From NCBI GenBank assembly GCA_009767595.1, contig VSDK01021871.1, positions 107,920 to 171,919 on the forward strand: a stretch of 64,000 nt of DNA, read 5' to 3'. This stretch comes from Symbiodinium kawagutii (Eukaryota; Sar; Dinophyceae; Suessiales; Symbiodiniaceae). The position numbers were made by a program, and so were the translations under genes. The notes below the pieces were generated by a model. The model saw only the letters and a list, made by a program, of their open reading frames with translations, made no database searches and had not been told where the DNA came from. Of the stretch, positions 14,374-25,450 are shown piece by piece; the stretch's first letter is position 1, and each line of letters opens with the position of its first letter.

Positions 14374-14458
<85 letters not shown>
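14374..14458. repeat. (CAT)n trinucleotide repeat
   Basis: About 28 uninterrupted CAT triplets, the complement of the ATG/GAT triplets at 2.2-2.6 kb. It gives false poly-Ser, poly-Asp and poly-Met frames. Confidence 0.95.
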
Positions 14459-14913
14459 GTCAACCATCGTTCGCAATTTGATTGATGAACTTTTAAATCG
14501 GGCAATTTATGCTGAGCACTCTTTGGAGCTTTGGCCAGGAGGTACCCAATGCCACCTTGAAAAAACCTGAGAAGGACGGCATCTGAAGCTGAGTTCCGGT
14601 GGAGCTGGATTTTGTGGATCACATAATTGTGACATCCTGTCGTGGATGATCAGAATCGATGTGTGATGAGGGATGCAATGGTGATGTTGACAGTGTGCGA
14701 TTTTGTGATGGAAGCAATGATTTATATTCATCATGCTTGGAAGTAAATCTCTTTGGATTCATGCAGAAAGCATCAGACAGCTATTTCTTGATAATCAAGG
14801 CATCGTCACTGGAAGAACTCCTTTCTGTCATTTGAATTCAACAAAGTTCAATAAGTGATAATAAATCTCGAATATCAACTCTCTACATCAACTAGACTTC
14901 ATTTCTGCGTCAG

Positions 14914-15108
14914 GATGAGGAGGACCGACGGCCACGTCGTCGGGAACGAGGAGAACGAGCGGAACGAGGAGAACGAGCGGAACGAGCGGAACGAGCGGAC
15001 CGCGGTGACCGCGGTGACCGTGGTGACCGTGGTGACCGTGGTGACCGAAACGATCGTGGTGACCGAAACGATCGTGGTGACCGCAACGATCGAGTGGACC
15101 GTGCTGAG
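14914..15108 (+). CDS. Exon encoding an Arg-Glu / Arg-Asp repeat domain
   Basis: After TGCGTCAG the frame reads DEEDRRPRRRERGERAERGE, passes through repeated ERA/ERG units, then seven or more GDR/NDR units (RGDRGDRGDRNDRGDRNDRG) to VDRAE. A likely GA or GC donor lies at GCTGAGCCCC. The opposite strand gives Pro/Arg/Ser or His-rich frames by codon symmetry and is rejected. Mixed RE/RD dipeptide tracts are known from nuclear RNA-binding proteins such as U1-70K and the RD subunit of NELF, where they mediate protein contacts. Here only the repeat is visible, so an RNA-processing role is inferred weakly. Confidence 0.6.
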
Positions 15109-15548
15109 CCCCAGATGGGCATGGTGGTCGGAATTTTGGTTGGGAATTGCAGGACGTTGAGAGGACTTTGTTGTACCTCAGCCTATGGGAATACCATCGA
15201 ATACCACGTAATGCCATCGAGAATGCCATCCAGTACCGCCATAGAATACCTACTAAAGAAGAAGTGTTCAGCGGAATGGCGAACAGGTTTTCTCCACGGC
15301 TCATTGTTCAATGATCGACGCTTCTGATCATTTTGCGCCAGAACTCTATCAATCTAGGGTCACACTATGTGCATTTACACTTAATTATTCATATAGGTGT
15401 CGATCATCATGGCGGACCGGCATGTCAATATTAGTCATCATCCATTGTGGTCACTGTGGTCATCAGTACCAATTTGTACCAATTCTCATTGGGTTGTGGG
15501 GTGTTCTGGGGTGCCCAACTATATACCCATGTCTGTACCCATTCTCTA

Positions 15549-15680
15549 CCCGTTGGTTCCGAGCAAAGCCGATACGAAGCAGTGCAAGCATATGCAGCCT
15601 GTCGATCTGAAAAGCTTTGCGAACTCATCCAAGCTCTGAAGCCAGCGATTGTGGTGGTTGAAAGTCCTAGTCATGGTTAG
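15549..15680 (+). CDS. Candidate final exon, helical
   Basis: The frame reads RYEAVQAYAACRSEKLCELI, QALKPAIVVVESPSHG, then TAG at 15678-15680. A second + frame (HMQPVDLKSFANSSKL) also looks protein-like over the same bases, so the frame is not settled. Confidence 0.35.
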   Translation, partial: PVGSEQSRYEAVQAYAACRSEKLCELIQALKPAIVVVESPSHG

Positions 15681-15994
15681 TCAGGAAGACTCCTGAGTTT
15701 GGGCATAGAAGTTCTCCAGCATATTGGCATTGGCAGATGGTCGTCTATCCTCATACATTCACCGAGCGTGCCAGCACATTGGTGGTTGACATAGCCGTGA
15801 CACTCCACCTGTTTGGTGGGAGATTATACGGCTCCTGTGAGGCCGTAGGTACGACGAGCACGAGCAAGAGGACGGTACGACGAGCAAGCGAGAGTGGTTG
15901 ACAGTGACATGGAGCGTGCAGTATAGCAGACGAACAAAAAATCCAGCCAATTCATGGCCCCAGAAAATCCGAAAATTCGGATCTGGTCATAGTC

Positions 15995-16128
15995 ATATGG
16001 TGGTTTCTCAAATATACGAGACCCCCAAAATGATTGGTTTACTGGTTTACTACTATACATGGTTGATAATGGATGATAACTCGGCTGGTCATAAACGGTT
16101 ACCCCTATGACTTGAGAAACACCCATAT
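15995..16128. mobile_element. Inverted-repeat MITE-like element, copy 1
   Basis: It starts ATATGGTGGTTTCTCAA and ends with the near inverse TTGAGAAACACCCATAT. The AT-rich interior contains CCCCCAAAATGATTGG. It has no coding capacity and belongs to the family seen at 19011, 29500, 29823, 48714, 50046 and 50366. Confidence 0.7.
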
Positions 16129-17010
16129 CATACTCATAGTCACCCAATGTCACCCATACCCATCATTTTCATGGCCAGTACAGAAGTTCCAGCCGGCTCG
16201 AGGACTGGCAGTGGCGTCGCTATGACAAAGAATCAAGGTGCAAGATGACCACGCTTTGGGAAAGGTGTTCAGGTTGAAATGCACCAGATTTTCAGGGTTA
16301 CCTGAGGGTTACCTCCCTACCTTTTTCCCCAAAACAGAGCAACTAGCCTCAACTGGCTCTGAAGTGAGGTGATACCTGAGACTTGCATTGGCTCTGAAGG
16401 TAAACTCAATACCTCCATAGAAATTCAGTTTTCTCATCCAAGTTGAACAGTTGGTACTCTCTGATTCAGGCTTTTCCCAAGAGCTTTTCTGAATGCAGGT
16501 GGGGCGGCGGCAAATGGTCCTATGGAGAACAGGAGCCGGGGTGCGGGAACAGTGTCACCCACAGCAATCTGCTTCCTCCGTGAATTTCCATGGATTTCCG
16601 TGGGTTTCCATGGATTTCCAGGGTTAACATGGAGCAATGGAGCCTAATTAGTTGGCCAGGAAATTACACGTGATCCTTGTTGTCCTTCACCAGCTTCACC
16701 ATGCTTCACCATGCTTCACCACTGAGATTTGCAGCTTCTAGGAGGATCCTGAGAATGAATGGAAAGGGGTGAATGGCCTCAGCGCAAGATGTGGATGAGA
16801 AGACTCGACTCACGACTTGCCACAGTTGGACCGTGTGTTCGTGCCAAGAGGTTGCGAGAACAGTAAGTTAAGTGTCAACGGAACACTAGTCAACCATCAT
16901 TTAGGCATCATTCACCATCAATTAGGCATTTTTCAACCATTTAAGAATCATTGTACCATCAATTAGCTATCATTTAACTACTACTAAAGCATCACTGAGT
17001 CAGTGCTGAG
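16129..17010. other. No supported gene
   Basis: Non-coding, with CTTCACCATG repeats at about 16690-16722. A frame at about 16787-16872 (QDVDEKTRLTTCHSW) ending at a GTAAGT is a weak exon candidate only. Confidence 0.35.
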
Positions 17011-17034
17011 GAAGACGTGGAGTGGGAGAACGAG
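17011..17034 (+). CDS. Candidate micro-exon, acidic
   Basis: The acceptor GTGCTGAG is followed by EDVEWENE, then GAGCCGGTG, the same donor-like motif as in the nucleolin-like gene. Very short, so uncertain. Confidence 0.3.
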
Positions 17035-17158
17035 CCGGTGGGAAGAGCAGAGGACAGTTGCAGCCTCAAAAAGGACGAAATCCATCACGATTCATTGCTG
17101 GTTAGTACAGTAATAATTATCAGATGAGATTAAAGCCTCCTTTGCTGCAATTCTCCCA

Positions 17159-17250
17159 TTGCTGCTGGTAATTATCACATGAGATTATCACGATTCATTG
17201 CTGCTGGTTAGTAAGAGGCTTTAATCTCATGTGAGAATTACCAGCAGCAA
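17159..17250. repeat. Inverted repeat (hairpin) with 29-base arms
   Basis: The left arm at 17159-17187 and right arm at 17222-17250 are reverse complements with one mismatch. A further pair, GATTAAAGCCTC at about 17128 and GAGGCTTTAATC at about 17215, is nested around it. It could be a small foldback element or a stem-loop; nothing indicates an RNA gene. Confidence 0.7.
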
Positions 17251-17539
17251 CCGTCAACAATCTCCTGCCTCTCATTTTTGATGCTATGAGTCTATGAGAT
17301 TAAACCATCGACGTATAAAGAATCTCTCACGCTAGGGCACTTACTCGCTTGCAGCTGGACAGGTTTGATCTTATGAACCAATATGACTTTTGCGAAGGAT
17401 ATCTGGGAGTTTGCCTGTTTTTCTCGGCTAAAAGCAGGAAACCATAGGAAATCCATCAGGACAGGTGGGAAACACTGGATTTTGCATATTTTTTTCCGTA
17501 CGAAACAGCTCCCACCGAGCTCAGCTGCCAGCGGTTGAG

Positions 17540-17599
17540 GCTTCACGGATTGCACCCTTGGTGACATCCGGAAGGACCGGGCGCTGCCTGAGGATTTGA
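17540..17599 (+). CDS. Candidate exon, charged
   Basis: It follows GCGGTTGAG and reads FTDCTLGDIRKDRALPEDLR. The frame stays open to a TGA shortly after. The composition is protein-like and it is bounded by an AG. No family is recognised. Confidence 0.35.
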   Translation, partial: ASRIAPLVTSGRTGRCLRI

Positions 17600-19010
17600 G
17601 GGGAAGTGGTTCCTTTTGAGCCATTGGTGATGTAGGGCCTTGCTACCTTGTTCGTGGCACACGATCAATGCCCAACAGAAATGGCAACATCAAGTTACAA
17701 CACATTTTTTCCATCACCCTATCACCAGCTGTTAGTGAGAATACCTCTTACCACAATCTTGTTCCCATTTTTGATCATTCTTGATGCTATGCCTTGGGCT
17801 TTTTGAGCCAAGTATCTTCAGCAAGCGTTCCTCTCTCTTATTGGGTTGGCCTCTACTGGTCACGGCTCTAGAGAGTGGTGATGAACCCGTTGTGCCCACT
17901 GCCTCCCCTCGCTTTTCACCACTGCGGTGCAAAGGAACTTATCGTAAGCCTTTGAAGGGTACCTTCAACGCACTGTGTGTCCAGCGATCTTTTCGCGTAC
18001 GCGTACCCGTTCAGAACTATCCACTATTACAAGTATGATGAATCGCATCAGAGATCCCAGGCAACCACTGCAACAAGCATGATGATCCTGTCCACTGTCC
18101 ACCATTGACCATCTTCGGACATTCTTGTAACATCAGTAACCATTGGTAATCATCTATGACACCTGCAACCATCGGTAACGACAGTAACAAGCATGATCAA
18201 CCAGACCTAAACCATCATAAGTCTATGGTTTAACCACCATAGACCTATGATTTAACCATCACAAATCTATGACCAAACCACTGTTAGAGGCCCCATGACC
18301 TGCCCTGGTTCACTGTCTCAGCTGGCGCTCCATCCGAAGCGTTCGGCAGTTCGATGCTGCGGCACCGCGAGCAGCCGGATCTTCCAGCAGACCCCGCCCT
18401 GGCCTTAGGGCCTTGGATGGCCTTGGATGGCCTTCACTGGAGCTGAGAATGGTTCAAAATCATCGTGAGATTCCCTGGTTCAACCTGCTGGTGATTTTTG
18501 CTTACATCTTTGATGATTTGATTGTTTACATTGTTGGAAGTGATACTGATTGAAGATGCTGGTTGGAAATTAGGAGTCCAGCATGATGGCGAATCATCAA
18601 TGTTGGTTGAACATTCAACAGGGGAAATTCACCCTTGGTGGTTATTGACGATTACTTTTTCGGCAAATAATCGAAAATGGCGATTCTTGCAGGTTATGAA
18701 AAATCGGTGAATCTACATAGCCCTGGATTTTTTTCCGCTTAGTTCGTTTGTTTTTGTTATGCCGAAGAATTGTCATGAATCCGAACCTGGTGTCATTTGT
18801 TGAGCAGAATTGAGTCTCTTGCTTATCTATTCCACAGACTCAAACTACCTGCTACGTATTCTCATCGGTGAGTCCCAGTCGCAACACTTTGGCCGGGCCA
18901 TCCCAGTCGCAGAGACGGTCGACCAAGGTGAACCCAAAGGAGTCACAGAGGAGGCGGTTGGTGCTGTCCATCGACGACATTCCTGGATCAGAAAATCCCA
19001 TCAAGAGATC
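17600..19010. other. No supported gene
   Basis: AT-rich DNA with repeated ACCATNNNTAACC-like motifs at about 18090-18290. GC-rich segments at about 18310-18420 and 18880-18980 look partly coding, but their frame and borders cannot be settled. Confidence 0.35.
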
Positions 19011-19130
19011 ATATGGTGGTTTCTCAAAATAGGGGTGCCCACAAATCATCCTTGTTTTATCATTAATAGTAATGAAGTTAATGAACCAACAATTTTTTGG
19101 GGTTCCCTACGACTTGAGAAACCACCATAT
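19011..19130. mobile_element. MITE with perfect 17-bp terminal inverted repeats, copy 2
   Basis: The 120-bp element starts ATATGGTGGTTTCTCAA and ends with its exact reverse complement. It is flanked by a direct repeat GAGATC (19005-19010 and 19131-19136). The match extends to GAGATCAT if two terminal bases are counted as target site, so the duplication is 6 to 8 bp. It has no coding capacity. An 8-bp duplication would suit a hAT-type transposase as the source of mobility; this is inference. Confidence 0.8.
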
Positions 19131-19762
19131 GAGATCATTATCGATTCCCACACCTGATCAGAGTTTTGTTTGTCAGCAATCGAGCCCATGGCTTCGTTGG
19201 CTGCAAGGCTCATGTCCCTCGCTTCAACTTCAATGAGGGTTTGGCTGAGGACAGCATCGAAACCATGATCCCCAAGTCGAGTTGGATCATTTTGATGAAG
19301 AGATACTTGGTGTAGCGCTTGGTATATCTTGGGAACCAAGAAAAGCAGGCCGTGGGAAACTCAACGAAGTTGAAGCGGTTTGGGGACGCTGGGCAACTGC
19401 TGAGCCTTCCAGGAACATCGAAGCAAAGCCTGGAACAAGTGGGTTTCCAAACCCGAGCCTGAGGCTGCACTGGGACTCACCGGGTGGAACGCTCTGGTAT
19501 CGGAAGCGCCAGAAATGGGTGCAGTCCTAGGCTCACCCCCACAGCTTTTGGTTTTCCATGGTTTGGCTTCAAACTGAAGCTGGTTGGACGCAAATGACGT
19601 ACTGTATGTGCATGTGTCCGACCGGTGTGAAAATGCTAAAACGATCCAAGTTGGTCGTTTCACGATGATGTTTCCCAAGCCATACCAGTGCGTTTGTTTT
19701 TTTTGTTTACTAAGCATAGCCTGGGAACCACGGGGATCACCACCATTGGTGCTGTCAGAAGC

Positions 19763-19891
19763 ACACCGCTGGTACCACTGGGAACCATGGGGATGCTGCT
19801 CCAAGCGCAGGCCAAGGAGACTGAGGAGATCGAAAGGGCACCAGTTGTTACAGCACCAGCACCTGTGGTTGCGCCAGCGTGGGGGCCCTAG
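19763..19891 (+). CDS. Candidate final exon, Ala/Pro-rich
   Basis: The frame reads TPLVPLGTMGMLLQAQAKET, EEIERAPVVTAPAPVVAPAW, GP, then TAG at 19889-19891. It is GC-rich against AT-rich flanks and directly precedes an AT microsatellite. The composition resembles the Ala/Pro/Glu gene at 44730. The 5' border is uncertain. Confidence 0.4.
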   Translation, partial: TPLVPLGTMGMLLQAQAKETEEIERAPVVTAPAPVVAPAWGP

Positions 19892-19975
19892 GCCTTGGAT
19901 CGCGCATGTATTCGATTGTATTCGTGCATTTTACATATCTACATATTCACATATATAGCATATAGATGTATGCAT

Positions 19976-20036
19976 ACACACACATATATATATATATATC
20001 TATATATATATATACACATACAGACATCTATATTTG
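19976..20036. repeat. (CA)/(TA) microsatellite
   Basis: A mixed CACACA and TATATA tract. Confidence 0.85.
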
Positions 20037-21624
20037 ATAAGAGTATATGATATGGATATGATGTAAATCTGATGTAAATCCGATGCTTTAAGTTGTTTCT
20101 TTGGTACTGTATGTCTAATCTCTGTACCTAACACTCCAGCACTTGATGGGTTCCTTTGTAATTTCAGGTTTCTCTGAAATTTGTGTCCCCTCACGCCACA
20201 TGATCATTTTGGGCCGTGGTTGGGGAATCCTAGTTTCAGAAAGTATGAACTGATGGTATTGAAGGTGTTGGTTGGTTGAAGCAGTGCAAGGTATACAGTG
20301 TCTATCGCAAGGTATACAGTGTTTATCCCCGGGTAAGTCTACCATGACCGTCGGTTTGTCTATGCAGGTCCCCCGAAATTGGTTCCGCAGATGGTCCGGA
20401 CTTGAGTGTGGTCGTATGGCCATGGATATAGCCACATATAATCCTAGCCGGTATAAGCCCTGCTGTTGTTGATTCCAATCCTTTACTATCAGCTAACGAA
20501 TCATCTGATCAATGATATCGTCGAACATGTTCCACATCTTCCTCCGTCACGTCGTTGGATATTGAGAATACCGCAGTATCTCCCGAATCAAGCGCTGCTA
20601 CATGCAACATTTACGAACCCGAATTGCCACGGTCATCACCGAACCACATCATCCATGGCTCATCCCTATCTGCATCGAGGCCTGCTCCAAAGTTGGCAGC
20701 GCAAAGCGGCGCGATTGACCGGTTGCCGGTGGCACCAGGCAGACCGGGACCCCGGGACGCCGGCGGTGGGCACCACGGCTCGCCTCATAGAGCCCAGTGG
20801 ACTCAGAGATCCATGTGTGACGCAGGTCTGGGTTCGGCAGTCATGGCCTCAGATGGAACTCACTGGCTGGCAATTTAACGAGGAAGCAATCACTCAGCAC
20901 CAGCCATCAATGATCATCAATGATCCAACATTCAGTCATGTCAGTCACCATGAATCGCATGAAGTTAAACCACCGCATTCTACAGCAGCAAGCCAGCAGG
21001 CAACGAACCAAACATCAACCCCATCACTTGGTTCCAAGGCACACAATACGATGCCGGGTCCTGAGATGTGACCCGCTGTCAATGAATCCGTTTGTTTTTT
21101 GGTTGCTTATTGGTCATTCAAGATTCACAGGAATGATGCAGTTGATAGTGGCCGTCCCTGGGTTGTTCCTTGTTTGGTTGGCTGGGGTTCAGCTAGTTCA
21201 GCTATCGTTAGGTCGGCTCAGTGGTTGATTGTTTGTTTGTTTGTTATTTGTCAAGCATGTATAGATGTAATCATTCATTGTTTATATCAGGGGTATTGGC
21301 AACATTTGGCAGCCATAGAATGTGGTAGCTAATTAATGTTTGATACATTTATTACTCAGCGAACTCAGAATATGCAACGGTGACCATGACTTGCACTTGA
21401 CAGTGCATGGGTTCACCCCCAGAACGCTCCAGGAACCTCCCGCTGCACAGTGTCCGGAGCCTTGGAGCCTTGGGATCACTACGGGACGGGTGTCAATTGA
21501 CTGCTTAAACAAGCAGCCACTGAAAAGAACCCCTTTCAAGGAACCAATTTTTTTACATATCATCTAAGAAAAACATTTTCAGGATTTTTTACCTGTCTCA
21601 AAACCAATTTCATTTATCAATAAT
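20037..21624. other. No confident gene; GC-rich possible coding core at 20660-20880
   Basis: Two overlapping + frames are open across 20555-21071. One contains GTTARLIEPSGLRDPCVTQV and the other PGRPGPRDAGGGHHGSPHRA, and neither has a recognised domain. The rest is AT-rich with TTGTTTGTTTG-like runs. Confidence 0.3.
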
Positions 21625-21920
21625 TTGTTTGGCATATCTCTTGCTGCGCCGAAGTTTGGCAGTGTGGCTCAGGCTCCTGCGTACCAATGGGGAGAGCAGG
21701 TGAGATTCGAATCCAAGTTTCGATTCGACCTTGGAAGTCTTTGGCCACGTTCAGGCACCTCCAAATGCTCCGAATTCGGCCGTTCACACGACCAATTCTG
21801 CGGGCAGATCGATTTTGTCATTGCTGAAAACGCTCGCTTCTCAACACTCCAAGCCTTGAATGACTCGACCCTGGCGGATGTCAACATGGTCCAACCCTGC
21901 ATCCAGACAGGTTGGATTTT
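21625..21920 (+). CDS. Candidate exon, unknown protein
   Basis: The + frame reads through LAAPKFGSVAQAPAYQWGEQ, later FCGQIDFVIAENARF and NDSTLADVNMVQPCIQ, with even protein-like composition over about 90 codons. No domain is recognised. The open frame continues to 22104 but becomes less protein-like, so the exon end is approximate. A start is not defined. Confidence 0.4.
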
Positions 21921-22159
21921 GGATCAGCAAACTGAGGCACGATCAGCGTCCACCGGTGGAGGTCTCAGCACTAGGAAGGTGCATGGGAACAAATGCCTAG
22001 TGATCTTCACTGACCTTTTCGTGGTGAAGAATACTCTTGTCCCAATACTTATTCTTTGGGAGGTTCCCATAGGTTCCCATCATCTGTCTCAGGTATATCC
22101 TTGATATCCACTTCATAGCCGGTAGTGCAACTATGAGTTGAGTCTGTCTGAGGAAGCGC

Positions 22160-22441
22160 CCCATGGGCACCAGGCCCAGGGCCATGGCCAGCAGGGCCAC
22201 CAGGGCCACCAAGGCCACCAGCAGGGCCACCACCCTGCCAACCAGGGCCGTCCAGGCCCAGCGCACGGCCACCCAGCCGGGCCCCCAGGCGGCCCCCCAG
22301 GCGGCCCCCCAGGCGGCCACGCTAGCCACGCGCCCCGCCCCGGTGGCCCGCCCCAGCGGCTATGGCTACGGCCAACATGGCCCCGGTCAAAGCCGCGCAG
22401 CCAACCAGAGCAACCAAAGCAACCAGCCGCAACCCAAATTG
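22160..22441 (+). CDS. Low-complexity exon (Ala/Thr/Pro then Gln/Asn/Gly)
   Basis: A strikingly GC-rich island. The preferred frame reads repeated ATRATKATSRATT and PQAAPQAAPQAA units, then PSGYGYGQHGPGQSRAANQS and NQSNQPQPKL. The Gly/Tyr/Gln/Asn end is typical of prion-like disordered tails of RNA-binding proteins. A competing + frame is His/Gly/Gln-rich and the - strand is Trp/Ala-rich; both look like shadows. A further segment from 22672 (MPPMSNPGAAAG) could continue it. Confidence 0.4.
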
Positions 22442-23070
22442 ACCGCCTGGAGCTCGGTTTGCATCGAAGATTCGAGAAACTGAAGAAACAAGTTCTCCCA
22501 CTCTTCGTGAAGATTGTAGAATTCAATTTCTTCAACTCTCCGAATGTGAAGTGAATTCCGCTGCAAGGTGCAGGACTTGTTCCAAATCGCGCAGGGGCAA
22601 CAGTTGTCGGAGTCTAAAAAACGCATCTGAGATGTGGCATGACCATGGCATGTCCTGTCGTGAGGCCACAGATGCCTCCAATGTCAAACCCTGGTGCCGC
22701 TGCAGGAACCGTTTGGTTAAGCCGAACAGTGCACCAAGAACTGCTATATGAAGCAGCGCCCAAGAAACACAGATGTTTGTATACCATCATGTTATGTAAT
22801 GTAGCAGCAAACTAAACTTAAATAGATGAATAATGTTGAATACATGAATAAAACACTATCTATATGCACGTATTCTGATTGATCTTGATCGCTCAAGCAG
22901 ACAGCTATTTAGCATCTGCCTCTCTCAGGTTTTTGGTGCATTCAGCACCGGAAATGAAGCGTTGACTCGGGGAGACCATAAACTCAAGGTGGAGAAAGCA
23001 TAGACCAAAGTCATCAAAGCCTATCGAAACGAAGTGATCCGGCAAAGAATCAAGGAACTAATAGAATTCT

Positions 23071-23180
23071 ATAGAAGCCTTGGTGTAGAATTCAATAGAA
23101 ACCATGGTGCAGAATTCAATAGAAGCCACCGTGCAGAATTCAATAGAAGCCACAGTGCAGAATTCAATAGAAACCATGGT
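23071..23180. repeat. 24-bp minisatellite, four copies plus a partial
   Basis: Units of 24 bases beginning ATAGAARCC and ending GAATTCA start at 23071, 23095, 23119 and 23143, with a partial fifth at 23167. As 24 is a multiple of three it creates a repetitive open frame (VQNSIEAT). Confidence 0.85.
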
Positions 23181-23379
23181 GCAACCTGAGTCCAATGAAG
23201 AGCTTGGAAGCAAATTTTGCATGCTCGCAGGAGATGACCAGGACAAGGAGCGGCTGGCAATGAGTGAGCAGAGTTCTCCGACAGTATTTGTGCACATAGT
23301 AAATGAAAACACACACACACACAATAAAACAAAGCACATCAATACAAAAATTGAATACACAGAGACTGCAAAACAAACT

Positions 23380-23541
23380 CGGGCCGAGTTGCTCCAGAGC
23401 AGAAACGCTGATCAGGCGCGGAAAGCCGCGCGTGCCCTGTGGGAATCTTCTTGCGGAGCTGCCACCTCAGTGAAAGAGCGACAACCACCTGCAGAGGAAC
23501 CTTCACGGAAGTTCAACAGCTTGTTGCATCTTGTCGCTTGA
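23380..23541 (+). CDS. Candidate exon, helical, ending in a stop
   Basis: The frame reads RAELLQSRNADQARKAARAL, WESSCGAATSVKERQPPAEE, PSRKFNSLLHLVA, then TGA. It is clearly helix-like. The longer open frame upstream runs through the 24-bp minisatellite and a CA repeat and is probably not translated. Confidence 0.35.
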   Translation, partial: RAELLQSRNADQARKAARALWESSCGAATSVKERQPPAEEPSRKFNSLLHLVA

Positions 23542-24397
23542 CAACCTTAACAACTGTAATTAGTCAGGTAGTCCTTAAAGGGAACGCTGGTTCAAGCAAC
23601 AAGTCCAAGACTACAGCTTGTTAGCTTCGTAGGTAGAACATGTTGCATCAAGGTGTCATGATTGATACAAAGACGTTGAGAATCCAACGAACGCTGAGGC
23701 TGGCGCTCAGGCGGAAAGGCGCCCGATGGCTGCACTTTTGCCGCGACATCTGCAGCTTCCAACAGCAGCTGGAAGCAGCTTCTCCACCTGGATCCATATG
23801 AGTTGGAGGATGTGGCAGTTTGACCTTGGATCAGTTTGCGAAATGGCAGGCACCCGCAATACCGTCTGAGCCTTAGAATGGTTGTGCCATTGGAGGATTG
23901 ACGCTTCCAGGTCTGTCAGGTTGGCACACCTCAAAGCCGCCATCTATACTGGCAGGGTTTCCTCCAAACATTTTGGGGGCATCCAAGTTGTATGACATGA
24001 CACATAGCTTTGATGGTTGACCCCTGAACTTGCCTTGACATTGATATGGGATGATCCATGGGCCATCGGAATGGATGGTTTCAGAAATGGTTCCCCTTCG
24101 CAGTGTGGCAAGCCAGTTGTTCCGAGGAACAGAAGATCAGTGGAACCCAGACCCGTGAACCGGATGCGTTTTGCAGCAGCTGTCACGGGTAACTGCCGGC
24201 TCATGGAAGAAAAACTACAATTTCAACCTGAGTTCACAGATCAGTCGAACCCTCTGGGATTGGAAGCAATTTGAATCTACATTTACAGCTCTCGGTTGTT
24301 ATTGTCGATGGTCGAGGTCGGCCATCCCCTAGCAGAAACCATCATCAACAATCATTTACTGCTAGTCCCCTAGCAGCAAGCGGGTTTAACCATCACT

Positions 24398-24715
24398 TTG
24401 AGTTTCCAACGCTCGAGGTACACAGCTGCACGACCCTCAGAATGGACTTTCAGGGCTGATGCGATGTGGAAGGAGATCCAGACTTTCAAGTCCAAGAAGG
24501 AAGAGATCCAAAGAGATCTAAGTTCCTCCAAACATTCCACCATGACATTCCTCCGGAAAGTCCCCAAGCTTCGGACTTTGAGAAATTCCCCAAGTGAAGG
24601 GATGGGAAGGGAAACCAGTGAGGCCATGAATGCGGGACGAGTTCCACCAGCGTGCGCGTTCAACCGACGGGCAGTGAAGTCGCAAAGCTCTGGTGTTGTT
24701 CTTCTGCGTTTCTAG
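24398..24715 (+). CDS. Candidate exon, basic helical
   Basis: The reading frame contains RADAMWKEIQTFKSKKEEIQ, RDLSSSKHSTMTFLRKVPKL and later EAMNAGRVPPACAFNRRAVK before TAG. The Lys/Glu pattern suggests a coiled coil. The opposite strand is also open, so confidence is limited. Confidence 0.35.
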   Translation: MSFQRSRYTAARPSEWTFRADAMWKEIQTFKSKKEEIQRDLSSSKHSTMTFLRKVPKLRTLRNSPSEGMGRETSEAMNAGRVPPACAFNRRAVKSQSSGVVLLRF

Positions 24716-24820
24716 ATGTTTCCAGATGCTTCTAGGTTGCTTCTCGATGTTTGCAGGTTATTTCGAGGTTGGTTCCAGGTTGTTTCCAGATGTCTTGCCT
24801 TTTGTTCTGAGTGTCGCAAG

Positions 24821-24902
24821 AACCTGCGCCGCCAGATATGCGAACCAGCATGCTCCAAACTATCCATCGAGACAGTATGGCCAGCACGGGTCCTACTCAC
24901 AG
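24821..24902 (+). CDS. Candidate exon, Gln/Tyr/His-rich
   Basis: The frame reads AARYANQHAPNYPSRQYGQH then GSYSQQF, a low-complexity Tyr/Gln stretch similar in style to the exon at 22160-22441. A pyrimidine-rich tract precedes it. Borders are approximate. Confidence 0.35.
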
Positions 24903-25336
24903 CAGTTCCGAGTTCTGCTTTCTGCATTGCTTCAAGACATCATATTCCATCTCTGTAGACTGTGGGAACTTATCTAACGATCCACATCCAGGATCATTGC
25001 TCATTCGTCATGATGCATCACTGTATTGGAACAATGATCCCATGATGTTTCTGAAAGTCCATGATCATTCAATGAGATCGTAGGAGCATGTAGGATCATT
25101 GATCAGCAACCCATGACCTGCGGCATCCCATGGCATCCCATGTTTCCACTGACATTCACACCTGGACACCGCCACCTGGATTAAGGTACGGCGCTCCACT
25201 GCCGGAGGGCCGCGCGGATCGATATGATCGAAGTGTAGGGGGACCCGCCCTGGTCGTGAGAGCTATGGATCTGGGATGTGGTCCTTGAAACAAGGGGACG
25301 TTTATCAACCAGAACCAACAAGGATAACATAGAATA

Positions 25337-25450
25337 ACTATGGATCACTGTGGATCATTACATTGGATGGTGATGGATCACTATGGATCACTATGGATCA
25401 CTATGGATCACTATGGATTGCTATGGATTGCTATGGACTATGGATCATTA
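25337..25450. repeat. CTATGGATCA minisatellite
   Basis: About ten imperfect copies of a 10-base unit, with CTATGGATTG variants. Confidence 0.8.

Noticed and set aside
14213-14622. Poly-Ser, poly-Asp and poly-Met ORFs
   Set aside because: Products of a CAT triplet repeat; flanks show no coding signal and an assembly gap is adjacent.
22131-22535. 134-codon - strand ORF with Trp/Gly/Pro repeats
   Set aside because: Complement of a GC-rich low-complexity exon candidate. The + frame with NQSNQPQPKL fits the surrounding + strand exons better.
23707-23943. 78-codon - strand ORF with protein-like composition
   Set aside because: The + strand over the same bases also has a protein-like frame (GARWLHFCRDICSFQQQLEA). 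Strand cannot be decided and neither has a domain.
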